Part shown: piece by piece, positions 18,937-30,219 of the stretch
Position numbering within the stretch: position 1 is the stretch's first letter
Layout: each line of letters begins with the position of its first letter
Origin: Prorocentrum cordatum
Lineage: Eukaryota > Sar > Dinophyceae > Prorocentrales > Prorocentraceae
Assembly (NCBI GenBank): GCA_963575745.1
Contig: CAUYUJ010000671.1
Span: 60,001 to 110,834 of the forward strand
DNA: 50,834 bases
Reading direction: 5' to 3'
Program-made: the position numbers and the translations under genes
The notes under the pieces: generated by a model
Databases searched by the model: none
Told to the model about the DNA's origin: nothing
What the model saw: only the letters and a program-made list of their open reading frames with translations

Positions 18937-19095
18937 CGCCCTCCTCCTCCTCCTCCTTCTCCTCCACCTCCTCCTCCCCCTCCCCCCCTCCTCCTCCTCC
19001 TCCGTCCGCCCTCCTCCTCCTCCTCCTCCTCCTCCTCCTCCTCCTCCTCATCCGCCCTCCTCCTCCGCCTCCTCCTCCTCCTCCTCCTTCTGCTC
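18885..19095. repeat. (CTC)n microsatellite
   Basis: CTC/CCT units with CTT and CCGCC interruptions. It lies just upstream of the MITE at 19128. Confidence 0.95.
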
Positions 19096-19127
19096 ATGAC
19101 GCGAGCATGTTTAGCTTTCGGGGCATA

Positions 19128-19299
19128 CAGTCAACCCGCACAGTAAGGATGAGCAACCTTCCCAAGGTTACACTTGCATCGTTGCCCCTTCGGCCCAACC
19201 TCAGCGACTTTCGCTGGCCAGCCTCATTCGAAGAACGTTCACGCGGCCCTCCAAGACCCCTGCATCCTTACCGCCATTCCTTCCAGTATGGGTTGACTG
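19128..19299. mobile_element. MITE family 4, copy 1 (172 bp)
   Basis: Ends CAGTCAACCC and GGGTTGACTG are inverse. Similarity to 43133-43304 runs through the left half (GCACAGTRAG, GCAACCTT, CCTTCGGCCCA) and resumes near the right end. No target duplication survives here. Confidence 0.75.
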
Positions 19300-19504
19300 C
19301 AACTCGGCTCAGGTTTTCGGGTCATGCCCCCGCCTCCCATCGATTCAGGAGGATCGATAGTTGGTGGGGGTAGGGTCTGGATGCCGCCACCTATCCGAGT
19401 CGCCCTTTGACGGTCCCGGGGCCCAGCGAGGGCCCCCAGAGGTCGACGATAACATTACACCAGAGAAACAATCCAAACAGAATATGGTTTGAACATTAGT
19501 AATA

Positions 19505-19745
19505 TGGATCTTGACATCGATTGTGAGATCGATAGCGTAATCGATGGTGAGGACGATTGTAAGGTCGATCGTGAGACTGATAGTGAAGTCGATTCAATGA
19601 GATCGATAGTGAGATCGATCGTGAGATCGCTCGTGCGATCTATAGTGAGATCGATTGTGAGATCAATAGTGAGATCGATTGTGATAGCGACAGTGAGATC
19701 GACAGAGAGGTCGGTAGCGAGAGCGATGGTGAGACCGATCGAGAA
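19505..19745. repeat. 12-bp minisatellite (GTGAGATCGATA)
   Basis: Roughly 20 diverged copies of a 12-bp unit rich in GATCGAT. The frame reading Val-Arg-Ser-Ile repeats is a consequence of a period divisible by three. A short GGGAACC repeat follows at 19808-19855. Confidence 0.85.
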
Positions 19746-19970
19746 GAGGATCGACCAGGAACACGGGAACACAGGAGCCCCTCCGCCCTCCGACATCGAC
19801 GGGGAAGCCAGAACAGGGAACCCGGGAACCGGGAACCGGGAACCCGGGAACCCGACGGCCCACCGACATCGGCCGGCGAACCTTCGCCAGATTTGTCAAC
19901 ATCCGCTAGAAAACCCCGGCAGTGCAAGCACTGCTTGGGGAAACACGCCGTCCGTCGTGGCCTTTCCCAC

Positions 19971-20166
19971 GAGGCGAGCATCCCAGACATCCGACGTCTC
20001 GATTTCTTCGAGACACGGTCCCGACCACTTCCCTGGGACCGGTTTTTCATCCCGAGTCGTTTTTCGACGGTCCCGAGGCCCGGCGAGGGCCCCCAGAGGC
20101 CGAGAACGACGAAAAACTCTGGTCTCGATTTTATCGAGACGCCCGATGTCTGGGATGCCTGGCCTC
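19971..20166. mobile_element. 196-bp foldback element, about 45-bp arms
   Basis: Arms GCATCCCAGACATC...GTCTCGAT...ATCGAGAC (left) and the inverse (right) agree at about 85%. The interior has CGAGTCGTTTTTCGACGG and AGGCCC..GGGCCC segments, shared with 41036-41318, 41230-41290 and 42115-42150. No clear target duplication. Confidence 0.6.
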
Positions 20167-20415
20167 CGGGCCGGAGCTCGGCTCTCCGGCGGCCGCCCGG
20201 GGACGAGCTGCATATGCGGCCCCCCCCCCCCGGGCGGGCGCTTCCTCGGCGAGGCGCGGCCGCCGGAGAGAGGGCGCCCCGAGGCCGGAGCGCGCCGCCG
20301 GCAACGGGCGCGCCACCGCCCGAGGAGGCCCCACAGAGGTCGAAGTTCGGGGGGGCCACGGGCGAGCCCTAGTTCGGGGGAGCGTAAGACCCGGGTTTTA
20401 CGTCTCCCCGACTAG

Positions 20416-20602
20416 TCAGGAGAGGAAAGAGCACACACAGGCACAATGAATCCTCGATTCCCCGGAAGAGATGGGGAGATATGGCAAGTTGGGGGGGGGG
20501 GCGACAGGAACCCAGAAGAGATGGGAACAGATGGGGGATGTTTGCATTTGTGTGTATTTATTAGTGTGTGTGTGTGTGTGTGTGTGTCCTGGGGCCCCTT
20601 CA
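20416..20602. mobile_element. MITE family 2, copy A (187 bp)
   Basis: Starts TCAGGAGAGGAAA and ends GTCCTGGGGCCCCTTCA. It shares the CACACAGRCACAATNAATC and TTTGTGTGTATTTATT segments with 24595-24757 and 40867-41033. A (GT)n run near the right end has expanded. No target duplication is recognised. Confidence 0.7.
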
Positions 20603-20756
20603 CCTACACCTACCCCCCCCCACGATTTCTGGGGGGGGGGTCACTTCGTCTCGGGGTTCCCCCCGAGCGAAGCGAACCCCACCCTCCCCCTCAGAAATAT
20701 CGTGGGGGGTAGGGGCAGGGTCCGCATGTGGCCCCCTGGAAGTTTCGAGGCACCTC

Positions 20757-21000
20757 GGGCCCTCGGCGCTCTTCGGCGGCCGCCGGCCGCTCGCGCGGCC
20801 GCGCGCGCCCACCGCCCCCGCCCGGGCAGGCGCCGCTCCCTCGGCGGGGGGCGCAGGCGGAGCCGCGCCCGCGGCGGGCTCGGCGCGGCGGCACGCGTCC
20901 TTCGCGGCGGTCGGCGCGCCGCAGCGCGGCACCGAGTTCCCCTTCGAGCTGTGCGACAAGGCGGCGGCGTGCTGCCCAGCGATGCCGCGTGCAGAGGGCG
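20757..21000 (+). other. GC-rich island, weak exon candidate
   Basis: One plus frame gives a protein-like peptide ending FPFELCDKAAACCPAMPRA. There is no domain match, no defined start or splice sites, and several frames are open because of high GC content. Confidence 0.18.
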
Positions 21001-21709
21001 CGCGCCGCGAGAAACCGACGCGCTTCTCGTCGGGGTGCCCACGGGTGTTCCTTCGCTCGGCGCGCCGCGCGGTGGCTCCCCGTGGCCGTGGAGGAAGGCT
21101 GCTGCGTTCGGGGTGCCCCGGGCTTTCCCTCCGTCGCGCCTCTCGCGCGGGTCTTCAGGGCTGGGTTTCTCGCGGCCGCTTCCGCACTGCACTGCACATA
21201 CCAGGACGGGCAGTTTTTGGCAGCCTGCGGCCTCCAGAGAGGCCCTCGCTGGCCTCGGGGGCAGTCCACAGGCCGACTCGGGATGGAGAACCGGTCCTGG
21301 GGAAGGGGTCAAGATTTCCGGGGACCGAGCTCCTTCTTGAGCCGTGTGACAGGGCGACGGCACCCCTTGCGCCAGACATGCTCGCGCCGTGAACAAAGTA
21401 CGGTTGGAGGCCGTTCTTGCCTGTTTTGGCCCCTGGGGGCCCTCGCGGGGCCGCCAGAGAACGACTGCGGGGTGGGTGTCGCCCTCCTGCGCTTCCACCG
21501 CCTCTCCGCGTCCCCTGCGAGGTGCCCTTGGATCTGGGTGCTGCGGTTTGTTCACGCTGGGCGCCCTGGGGCCATCACAGATAGGTCAGGCTCAAAACAT
21601 GTCGCAGAGAGATGGGTTCCAGGGCTCCTGTCGTGATCTCTCGCGACGCTGCTTTTTTTTCGCAGCGTCGCATCTCAGGGGGGTGGGGTGCTGTGGGACC
21701 TCCCCCCTC

Positions 21710-21830
21710 CTCCGCCCTCCTCCTCCTCCTCGTCCTCCTCCTCCTCCTCCTCCTCCTCCTCCTCTCCTCCTCCTCCTCCTCCTCCTCACTCCTCCCCCTC
21801 CTTCTCCTCCTCCTCCTCCTCCTTCGAAGT
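21710..21830. repeat. (CTC)n microsatellite
   Basis: CTC/CCT units. The flanks 21001-21709 and 21831-22023 show no gene. Confidence 0.95.
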
Positions 21831-22023
21831 TCCTCTCCTCCCTCCGCTCTGCCTCGTCGGCCTCGGCCTCCCTCCAGCTTCACCCCCAAACATGCCAATG
21901 CGCTGCGTGCGTCGCATCTCAAAGGGGTGGGCGACGCGCGCGCTCTCTCAGAAGTCTCACGGTGTCTGCTCGGTGGCGGGCGCTGTCTGGCCACACCTCG
22001 GGGGGAAGGAGCTGCTCTAAGAT

Positions 22024-22225
22024 TTAAGTCGGGCCTGTCCCCCTACAGGGGGATTTTCGACGACAAATAAAAGATACCCCCAGCATAGTGAACAAATTGT
22101 CCAAAACTAGTCAGGGGACTTTTTTTTTTTTTGTTGTTGTTTTGTTTATGCCTTGTTGGGGTATTTTTGGGGTATGTTTTATTTTCCGTCGAAAATCCCC
22201 CTGTAGGGGGACACGCCCGACATAA
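22024..22225. mobile_element. MITE family 1, copy 3 (202 bp)
   Basis: Ends TTAAGTCGGGCCTGTCCCC and the inverse ...GGGGACACGCCCGACATAA. Perfect 8-bp target duplication TCTAAGAT (22016-22023, 22226-22233). The palindrome TCCCCCTACAGGGGGA is intact at the left end. The core contains a T run and a TTG run. Confidence 0.93.
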
Positions 22226-22233
22226 TCTAAGAT

Positions 22234-23216
22234 GGCTGTGCTACTCAGCCGGCCCAGATTAGTAGGGCGACCCTGCCAAATCCAGGGTACCCCTGTGTCC
22301 TGTGCCTCGCGACCCATGCTTCCTGTATTCCTGTGGCAATGTGGCCCTCGAAAGGGTCTTATGTCCTCCCGCGTGTCCTGTCCAATCGAGTCCGACTTGT
22401 TTGGTTCTGGTGGGACGCACGCCTCCAAGGAGGGCACGTCATACCAGCACGTCTTTCCGCGTCCCGTTCCTCCCCCCCGCCAGCGACACAAGGCGAGCCT
22501 CGCCCCGCAGGCCAGGGTCCCTGGTTCCGTTGCCGTCCGCGAGCTCCCGAGCTCCCGGGCTCCTGCTGCTCTTCTTTCGGGGCTTGGGGGTGGAGCCTTC
22601 GAAGGGAGCCCTGCGGCCAGCGAGTGTCAGAGGAGGAAACGGTACCCATACCGCTACCCTTCCCTCGTTTTCGCCCTTTTGGGCCTCCTGGGAGGCCCTC
22701 GTCGCTACCGTTGGATTCGCATGGGAAATCTAGTCAGAACGCACCCCGGGAGAGGCCTATCGGTACCTTTCGGCTTCCCCAGAGTGAGCCCAGCGGCGGG
22801 CCTTCCGTGCCATGTGGGGCCTGCGGACCTTGCCAGGCCCTGTCGTGGCCCAGCCTGCTGCTGTGCTGCTCAGCTCGGGCGTGGCGCCCTCGGCTACTGT
22901 GTCCAGCAGGTCCGGCGCGGGAAGCCTCCGCTCCTCCTGGGGGCGCCGCGCAGTCATCGGGTCATGCGGTGCTCTGTCTGAGCTGCCGTGGCTCGCTCCC
23001 CGTTCCGGCAGAGAGCCCCGTGCTGCCCGAGGGCCACGGCCTGGGGCCTCCTCAGAACGTGAGGCCGAGTGTCCCCCGCGCGGGGTCTCCCCTCTGAGCG
23101 GTGACCCATCACGTGGCCAGGGAGGCTTGCCGCGTGTCCCCCCCCCCGCCACTCTCGGGGCGCCCTCGAGCTTCCGGCCGCCTGGGCCAGCTCGACCCCC
23201 TCCGCCCTCCTCCTCG
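22234..23216. other. Unique GC-rich spacer
   Basis: About 1 kb with no recognisable gene. A short CCGGTACC/GGTACC-type inverted motif surrounds 22640-22770. Confidence 0.4.
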
Positions 23217-23311
23217 CGGGGCTCGAGCCAGATCGTGTTGGGGCGATTCCGTGGGCCGGTTTCGAACGAAAGCGAAACGAAAACGGAGAGCACTGTTTAG
23301 CTCGAGCCCCG
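23217..23311. mobile_element. MITE family 3, copy 2 (95 bp)
   Basis: Ends CGGGGCTCGAGC and the inverse GCTCGAGCCCCG. The interior shares GCGATTYCGTGGGCCG with 15872-16169 but lacks its CAA-rich core. Flanked by CCTCG on both sides (5 bp only). Confidence 0.7.
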
Positions 23312-23314
23312 CCT

Positions 23315-23634
23315 CGTGCCTTCTCCTCCTCCTCCTCCTCCTCCTCTTCCTCCTCCTCCTCCCTCCTCTTCCTCTTCCTCCTCCGCCTCCGCCTCCCTCC
23401 TCCGAGGGTCCCGGAGGGCGCCCCGGGCGGGCCGCTGCGGGCGCAGGGGTTGCATCCATATCTTCGCAGAGGCACTTGGCCACCTCGCTCGGCCCGCTGC
23501 TGCTGCCGCCGCTCGGATCTCTCCCCAGCGCGCTCAGCCTCTGCCTTGACCTCCAGTGAGTCCCTTCCCTCGTCCTCCTCGTCCCCGCCTGCCGCCGTCG
23601 CCGTCGCCGTCGCCGTCGCCGCCGCCCCCGCCGC

Positions 23635-23672
<38 letters not shown>

Positions 23673-23700
23673 TCGTCGTTTTCGTTCGTGTCGCTGCGGT
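23315..23700. repeat. CTC microsatellite and GTCGCC hexamer array
   Basis: CTC/CTT units to about 23405. After a unique stretch, GTCGCC hexamers occupy about 23590-23690. Confidence 0.9.
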
Positions 23701-23774
23701 CGTTCGTCGTGGTTGTGTCGTTTCACCGTCGTCGTTCGTCTCCCTTGCGGTCACTGTCGTCGTCCTCCCTGGAT

Positions 23775-23806
<32 letters not shown>

Positions 23807-24594
23807 TGCTCTGTTCCTCTCTGCCTGGACCTCGTGCCCCTCCGCGTGTGTGCGCGCGAGGCCGCCCTGGAATCCCAAAATCCTCGGCGTGCTGCGCCCG
23901 CGGACGGGTGCGCCGTCCTCCGCTTCCCCCCTCGAGAGGGTTGGCGCCCTGCTGCCGAGGGCTCCCCCTGCCCGTCGGGTGCCGGGGGCGGCCCGCCGGC
24001 CGCGCGCGCGCGCGTCTCGGCCAGGCTCGCGCTCCCGCGGGATGCTTCGCGGTGGGAGCCCCGGGGGGAACCCCGCGGAAGTGGTGGCTGGCACGTTGGC
24101 GACTGAGATGCTGTAGTTTCGCTGTTCTCCTGATCTTTTTCTTTCCTTCCTTCTTTCTCTGTGTCTCTCTCTCTCTCTTTCTATATCTATGTATATGTGT
24201 GAAGGTTGGTTTCTTCCACGTGCACGGCCTCAGCACCTTTTTACCTGCATGCGTCGACCATTCGGTCTGACCCCCATCGGCGCACGTTCGGTGGCAATCG
24301 CTCTCTAGCGCGTCCCGCTATGGTCCGCGCTGCGTTGGATCATTCGGCCACGGAAGGAACAGCTGATGGTGAAGAGAGCGTGCAGAAACACAATCATCAA
24401 ACTGTGGGTCCGAAGGCTCCCAGCCGCCATCCTGTTGCCCTATAAGAGCGGCGGAAGAGAGAGGGGGGTGGTCTGCGCGGGCACTCGCGCGTAAACTTCG
24501 CGCGGAAAGCCGCGCGTGGAGCCCTCGCTTCCAAAGTGGGCGTGCCACGCTGGCGGCCCGCGCAAGCCGCCGCGTAGGGTCGCTATGTCATCTC
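23701..24594. other. GC-rich to AT-richer spacer
   Basis: No gene is recognised. Contains a short CT/CTTT run at about 24130-24185. Confidence 0.4.
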
Positions 24595-24757
24595 TCAGGA
24601 GGGAAAAACCACACAGACACAATTAATCGGCGAATCCCAGGAAAATATGGAAAAATGTAGGAAGAGGGGGGGAAGACAAAAAAAACAGACAATATGGGGA
24701 ACTATGGGGGATATTTTTATTTGTGTGTATCTATTTGTGTGTCCTGGGGCCCCTTCA
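24595..24757. mobile_element. MITE family 2, copy B (163 bp)
   Basis: Starts TCAGGAGGGAAA and ends GTCCTGGGGCCCCTTCA, with weak inverted terminal similarity. Perfect 8-bp target duplication GTCATCTC at 24587-24594 and 24758-24765. Confidence 0.82.
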
Positions 24758-25030
24758 GTCATCTCGCGTAAGATCAATTTCCATTCGTCGCTCACATGGC
24801 GGTTGATGGGGCGGGTGTCTTGCGTGTACCGGCTGCGCAAACGGCCAACCACCATGCACATTACGAAATGGTGGTTGGGGCTTTCTGGGCAGTTGGCAAG
24901 TTTATCATGGCGCAGGTAGACAAACCAGCATGGCACTAACCACCATGTTGTTCATTCCAAGGCCTCCTCGTGATTTCGGCATGGGTCTGCTCCAGAGGCC
25001 GCCCATGAGGGGGGGCTCGAAGGCTCCAAG

Positions 25031-25160
25031 TCTTCAGGGCGTTTTCGCCGGCTCTCTGCGGTTTTCCAGCCCCGGTGCTTTCCATCAGCTGCGCCTCGCT
25101 GAGAACGTTCTGGGGGTGCCCTGATCGTCCCGAACGACCGCTGGAGGCCCGAGTTATGAC
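25031..25160 (+). repeat. Dispersed repeat, copy 1
   Basis: Shares TGCTTTCCA-CAG-TGCG, GAGAACGTT-TGGGGGTGCCC and CCCGAACG segments, in order and spacing, with 30640-30775 on the same strand. Nature unknown. Confidence 0.6.
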
Positions 25161-25394
25161 CCGAAAGTCACCAGGTGTCGAGGGGGGTGAGGACTTAGGG
25201 GTGTGTATTTTTACCGTAGCCTCGTCCTTCACCGCTCCCCCTGTCATCCACGCCCGGATGGCTTATGGCGGCCGGCTGCTGCGGGACCCTAAGCGGTCTC
25301 TGAGGGCTCGGGTGTTCCTGGTCGCGCGCGCGCGCTCGCTGCCTTAGGACCTTCCCCGCCCTGTCGCCGCGCGCAGGGCCACGTCCCCCAAAAG

Positions 25395-25540
25395 TGTGTG
25401 TGTGTGTGTGTGTGTGTATATGTATATATATATATATATATGTGTTAATGTGTGTGTGTGTGTGTGTGTTTTGCGCATTTGTATGTCCTATTTATACGCT
25501 CTTCCGCCAGCGCAGTCACTCTGTCTAGCCGCCGTCGCGA

Positions 25541-25597
<57 letters not shown>

Positions 25598-25630
25598 GTC
25601 CGTGCGTGCGTGCGTGTGCGTGTGTGTGTG

Positions 25631-25708
<78 letters not shown>

Positions 25709-25735
25709 CGTGTGTGTGTGTGTGTGTGTCTGTTC
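25395..25735. repeat. (GT)n microsatellite with TA segment
   Basis: Long GT runs broken by a TATATA stretch (25425-25442), a unique piece (25470-25540) and scattered GC/AT changes. Confidence 0.95.
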
Positions 25736-26026
25736 GCGGGTATCAGGACCGGGGCCACGACATGTGGGAATGCTCCTGCCCCCCCAGTTCCTCCTCCTCC
25801 TCTTTCTCTTCCTCTTCTCCTTCCTGTTCTTGTTCTTGCGCCTCCTCCTCCTCCTCTCCCAGTGCGCTCCCAGTGCGCTCCCTCGCCCGCGCGCCTGCCT
25901 CGGGCCCTGGGGCGCGGGCCCCCTCCTGCCTCGGGCCCCGGGGCGCCTGCCCGCTGCCCTCCCGCCCCGGTGCCCCGCGAGGCGCCCCGCCCCATGGGCC
26001 TTGCCGAGGCGCTGCCCCGCGTGGCC

Positions 26027-26219
26027 TGAAGTCGGGCCTGTCCCCCTACAGGGGGATTTGCGACGGAAAATAAAAAGTACCCCCCAAATAGCCAAACAAT
26101 AGTCCAAAAATAGTCTGGGGACTATGTTTTGGAATATTTTTTGACCTTTTCGGTATATTTTTTGGTATTTTTTTAGTTTTCGTCGACAATCCCCCTGTAG
26201 GGGGACACGCCCGACATAA
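26027..26219. mobile_element. MITE family 1, copy 4 (193 bp)
   Basis: Ends TGAAGTCGGGCCTGTCCCC and the inverse ...GGGGACACGCCCGACATAA. Perfect 8-bp target duplication GCGTGGCC (26019-26026, 26220-26227). Both terminal CCCCCTACAGGGGG palindromes are intact. Confidence 0.93.
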
Positions 26220-26344
26220 GCGTGGCCTTGCATCGTCCTGCGCCCTCAGAGCTCGTGCCGCGGGAGCCCCCTCGGCGCCTCGGCTGGCCTCTCCTCGGAG
26301 ACTTCTGGTCCGGGGGCACCCCGGGGCAGGTCTCAGCGGCACCG

Positions 26345-26492
26345 TAACGGGTACTCACTGACGGGTACTTTGGAGATTTGCCGAAAGTTGCCTTTTTTGT
26401 GCCTCTTGGCGGCACCGCAGCGTTGCCCACATCGGGGAGGGTTGGGTTCGCCAGGACACTAGTCAAAGTACCCGTTAATTAAGTCCCCGTTA
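26345..26492. mobile_element. 148-bp inverted-repeat element (TAACGGG ends)
   Basis: Imperfect 28-bp terminal inverted repeats, TAACGGGTACT...GGGTACTTTG. Each arm carries the ACGGG-ACT motif twice. No target duplication recognised. Confidence 0.6.
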
Positions 26493-26599
26493 GAGGGGCG
26501 CTGAAGGTCAGGGGAGCAGCGGTATCGGTGCCTTCGTGGCCGTCCCACATCTGCGGCCACGAGTTCTATGCCAGCACCGCGTCGCGCTGCAGCGGGTTG

Positions 26600-26960
26600 C
26601 CGTGCGTGGCGTTGCTGAGGGTATGGTCCCGGCGCAGTTTTCGATTGCGTTGCATTGCCTTGCGCGCTGCATCGTATCTCGCGGTCGCATTGCTTCGCTT
26701 GCTTGGCGTTCATGGCAGTGCTTTGTATTTGCTTTGCTCTGCGATGCTGAAACTTGTGTTCGCTTCGCGTCGCCATTTTTTTTCGTTGCGTACAGTTTTG
26801 ATTGCAGTGTAATGCGACGCGACTCTACACAGATGCAGTGCCTTTGATTGCAGTGTAATGAGAATCAAGGCGAACAGCAGCGATTAGCAGCACATCATGG
26901 CAACGCAGTGCGAAGCCATGCAAAACTCAGCATAGCGAAGCAACCCAAGCAACCTGTGCG
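26600..26960. repeat. TGCGTTGCAT / GCAACGCA repeat-derived segment
   Basis: Degenerate TTGCRTTGC units on the left half and their inverse (GCAACGCAGTGC...) on the right half. TTTGATTGCAGTGTAATG is duplicated 44 bp apart (26799, 26843). Related to the GCAAT domain at 29390. Confidence 0.55.
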
Positions 26961-27274
26961 CTCCCGAGCGGAGTGCACGTGGGGTAAGGAGGACGCGGAG
27001 GATGATGACGTGCAGGAGCAGGAGGAAAGACAACGATGACGACGACCGCCCATCCTTCGCCCTCGCGGAGAGGGCGAATCGATCCGGCTGGGTCCCGACG
27101 GCGAGCCCTACCTAGTGAGCGTTGCCGCACGGCACGACTTGCAGTTCAAAGTGGCGATGGCGACCGGGGCGGCCAAATCCAAACTGATGATTTGATTCAC
27201 ACCCCTCCCCCCCTCGGGGGAGGGGGAGGAAAGGAGGGAGGAGAAGTTGGATGCGCATGAGGAGGTGGATGAAG

Positions 27275-27313
27275 AGGGGGATGATGATGATAATGATAAT
27301 AATAATAATAATA

Positions 27314-27411
<98 letters not shown>

Positions 27412-27419
27412 CTGCTGCT

Positions 27420-27470
<51 letters not shown>

Positions 27471-27870
27471 TGTGGTGGTGATGATGATGATGATGATGAT
27501 GATGATGAGAAACATATTGATGATGATGCTGATGCTGATGATGATGATGGGAGGAGGAGGAGGAGGAGGAGGAGGAGGTTGAGCAGGAGAGGAGGAGGAA
27601 GAGGAGGAAGAGGGGGAGGGGTGAGGCCGGGAGGGTGAGGAGGGGGGTGGATGAGGAGGAGGAGGAGGAGGAGAAGTAGGAGGAAGAGCAGGAGGAGGAG
27701 GACGAGGAGGAGAAGGAGGCGGACGACGAGGAGGAGAAGGAGGAGGAGAAGGAGGATGAGAAGGAGGAGGAAGAGGAGATGCAGGACGACACGAGCAGGA
27801 GGCGGAGGCGGAGCAGCAGGAGGAGCAGCGGCAATTCCAGGAGTAGGAGGACAGGGATGAGGATGAGGAG
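27275..27870. repeat. Compound GAT / GCT / GGA microsatellite
   Basis: Pure GAT run of about 30 units (27315-27411), six GCT units, more GAT, then GGA/GAA triplets from 27550. The His/Ile/Ser/Asp frames are by-products. From 27871 to 28562 the sequence is partly GGA-rich and partly unique, without a recognised gene. Confidence 0.93.
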
Positions 27871-28562
27871 TCGAGGGGAGGGGAGAAGGGCGAGCCAGGT
27901 AAGATTGCGATCTGGCATCCTACCCCTCCCACCCATTCCTCCCCACTGCGCTGTTTCTTCTCTATCCGCCGCCGCGTGTCATGGTGGACCTGGAACTCCA
28001 AAGAGGACCCCGTCGTGTCATGCGCAATTGAACAAACAAATAAAGCTGCGTACGTTGGAGGAGAGGGTGGCGGATGAGCAGGAGGATGGGCAGGAGGAAC
28101 ACAAGGATGAGGAAGGAGGAGAACGATGACGAGCAGCACCAGCAGGATCAGGAGTCGAAGGAGCGGGAGGAGCAGGAGGACCAGGTGAAGGCGGAGAAGG
28201 AGAAATGAGGGGGTCGACACCGATGAAAATTGTTCGGATCTAGAACAGTGGCCCTCGCTGGGTCGAGAGCGCCACTCTGAACGACAGGAGTAGCGCGCCG
28301 ATCCGAAAATGAGGCCCACGCTGCAGCGGGAGCACCAACTTGACACATTGGAAACGATTGGATTGTAAACCAGCCGTGCGAAACATCAACCTTTGAAGTC
28401 CGGTGTGGTGAAGAGAGTACGTGGAGAGGGCCGACAACCTTCTGGACAGAGTCAGGGGAAAAGGAGAAAGTAGCATTTATACTGTGTAATTGTGGATGCA
28501 GGGGGAGGGGGAGGGGAAGGGGGAGGAGTGAGGAGAAGGAGGAGGAGGAAGAGTAGAACCAG

Positions 28563-29255
28563 TGTAGACCCACGACGCATCAACTATGTTGCAGTGCACT
28601 CTCCCTCCAAATTCCTCTTTCTAGGCCCCTGCAATAAGTAATTTTCTTCGCGGGAAGTGCTCCATTGAAAGACAACCGGCTGACACTCCGCCATCGTGCC
28701 AAAGCACAATTTTTTGGGACTTGGACGCCGCGAAACAACATGACTGCTGCGTCCGTGCCAAAACTCCATGCCTGGGACTCGAACGCCGCGAATCAACGTG
28801 ACCGTTGCGTCCTGACAGCCCTAAAGCCTGGCAGATCGGAGCAAAACACAGTTCCCAGGACTTCAACCCTAAAGATCCTTGAAACCTTTGCACACTTCTG
28901 AGGCGAATGCGCGCGGCGCCAAGGCGAGAGTCACATTTTTAGAATGAGCCGCCCTCAATCTTTGAAGCTGTGGCAAGCTTAGGACGAAGGTGCGCGGCGC
29001 TAGGGCGAGAGCTACATTTTGAAAATGACCTGCTCTCCATTTTTGAAGCTACTGCAAACTTTCCAGGCTACCATGGGCGGCGCTAGTGAGAGTTTCACAT
29101 GGTGAGAACGGCCCGCGCTTTACCCTTGACGCTGTCGGAAATTTCCAGCCTAAGGATCATTCATAGTGATGAGGTCTGGCGGAAAGCCCGACCCGCCCCA
29201 CCGACACGTCTGGGGGTGCGACAGGGATTAGGTATTTGTAAGGATGTTAGCCAGC
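28563..29255 (+). repeat. Nested satellite, isolated unit
   Basis: Same order of parts as the array at 36231-38660: a GGA tract with GTAGACCCA...CATCAAC-ATGTTG, TCCCTCCAA-TTCCTCTT, subrepeats of about 64 bp with TCGTGCCAAA and GGGACTT, then 81-83-bp subrepeats marked by GCGCGGCGCT (28911, 28992, 29075). It ends with a GCGACAGGGATTA-like segment. Confidence 0.75.
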
Positions 29256-30080
29256 GCGGACCCCAAGCAGCGATTTCTTGCAACCAGTGCGATGCAAACT
29301 ATAAGGTGCAATCAGTGTGGTGCCGCGTAGGCGGTTCAATCCATGTGGTGCAAGCTATGTGGTACAATGCAGAACACATCACTGCAATACAGCGCGACGC
29401 GATGCAGCGCAATGCAGTACTGCACATCAACATAGCACGCAATGCACAATGATGACATCAAGGCCCAAGACTACAGACAATGCACAGCAACGCGCAGCTA
29501 TGCAACATACTGTACACTAATGCGCCTCACCGTAACGCAGCGCATCGCAATGCGAAGTAATCTAGTTGTATGCAACGCAATGCGGAGCAATGCAACGCAA
29601 TGCAATGCACTGCGATTGTAACGCGCTTTAATGTGATTGTAATGTACAGCAAACCGATACCAATGCAAATCAATGCAAAGCAACGCACAGCAGTGCAACG
29701 TACTGCGACGCAATACAACGCGATGCAAGGCAAAGCAAATCAATTCAACGCAATTCAACGCAATTCAACGCAATGCATCGCAATGCACAACAATGCGAAA
29801 CACATGTAATACATGCAAAGCGATGCGATGCAATGTAGTGCACTGCAGAGCAGTGCACCGCAATACAACTCCGTTTCAATCTATGCAAAGCAATGTAAAC
29901 CAATGCGATGTAACCCAATGCAGCGCAATGCAGTCTGATGCACAGCCATGCAAATAATGCGAATCAATGCGATTGCAATGCGACTGCAATGCGATTGCAA
30001 AGCACTGCAACGCGACTGCAACGCAATGCACTCGTAATGCAATGCGATTGTAATGTAATGCGATTGCAAAGCAACGGGGG
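29256..30080. repeat. GCAAT-rich degenerate repeat domain
   Basis: Hundreds of bases of GCAAT, GCAACGCAATGC and GCGATTGCAATG units. A TATGTGGTGCAA motif near 29318-29362 recurs at 31881 and 33145. Met-Gln-Cys-Asn and Cys-Ile-Ala-Leu-His frames are repeat artefacts. Confidence 0.75.
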
Positions 30081-30219
30081 GGGGTGCAGCGGGGCAGCGG
30101 GGATTGGTGGGAACGGGGCCGCAAACGGGGCCGCAAGCCAGCCTTTCCAATCGGTTGCAAATCAACGATCGGATTGCCAACGATGGGATTGCAACGGTTC
30201 GATTGCAATGTGTGGGGGG

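Noticed and set aside
19489-20415. Val-Arg-Ser-Ile repeat protein
   Set aside because: A product of a 12-bp minisatellite whose period is a multiple of three.
25445-26233. Thr-His and Cys-Val repeat proteins
   Set aside because: Read from a (GT)n microsatellite.
28740-28830. tRNA-like GACTCGAACGCCGCGAATC segment
   Set aside because: It belongs to the 65-bp satellite subrepeat; no cloverleaf or acceptor stem could be built.
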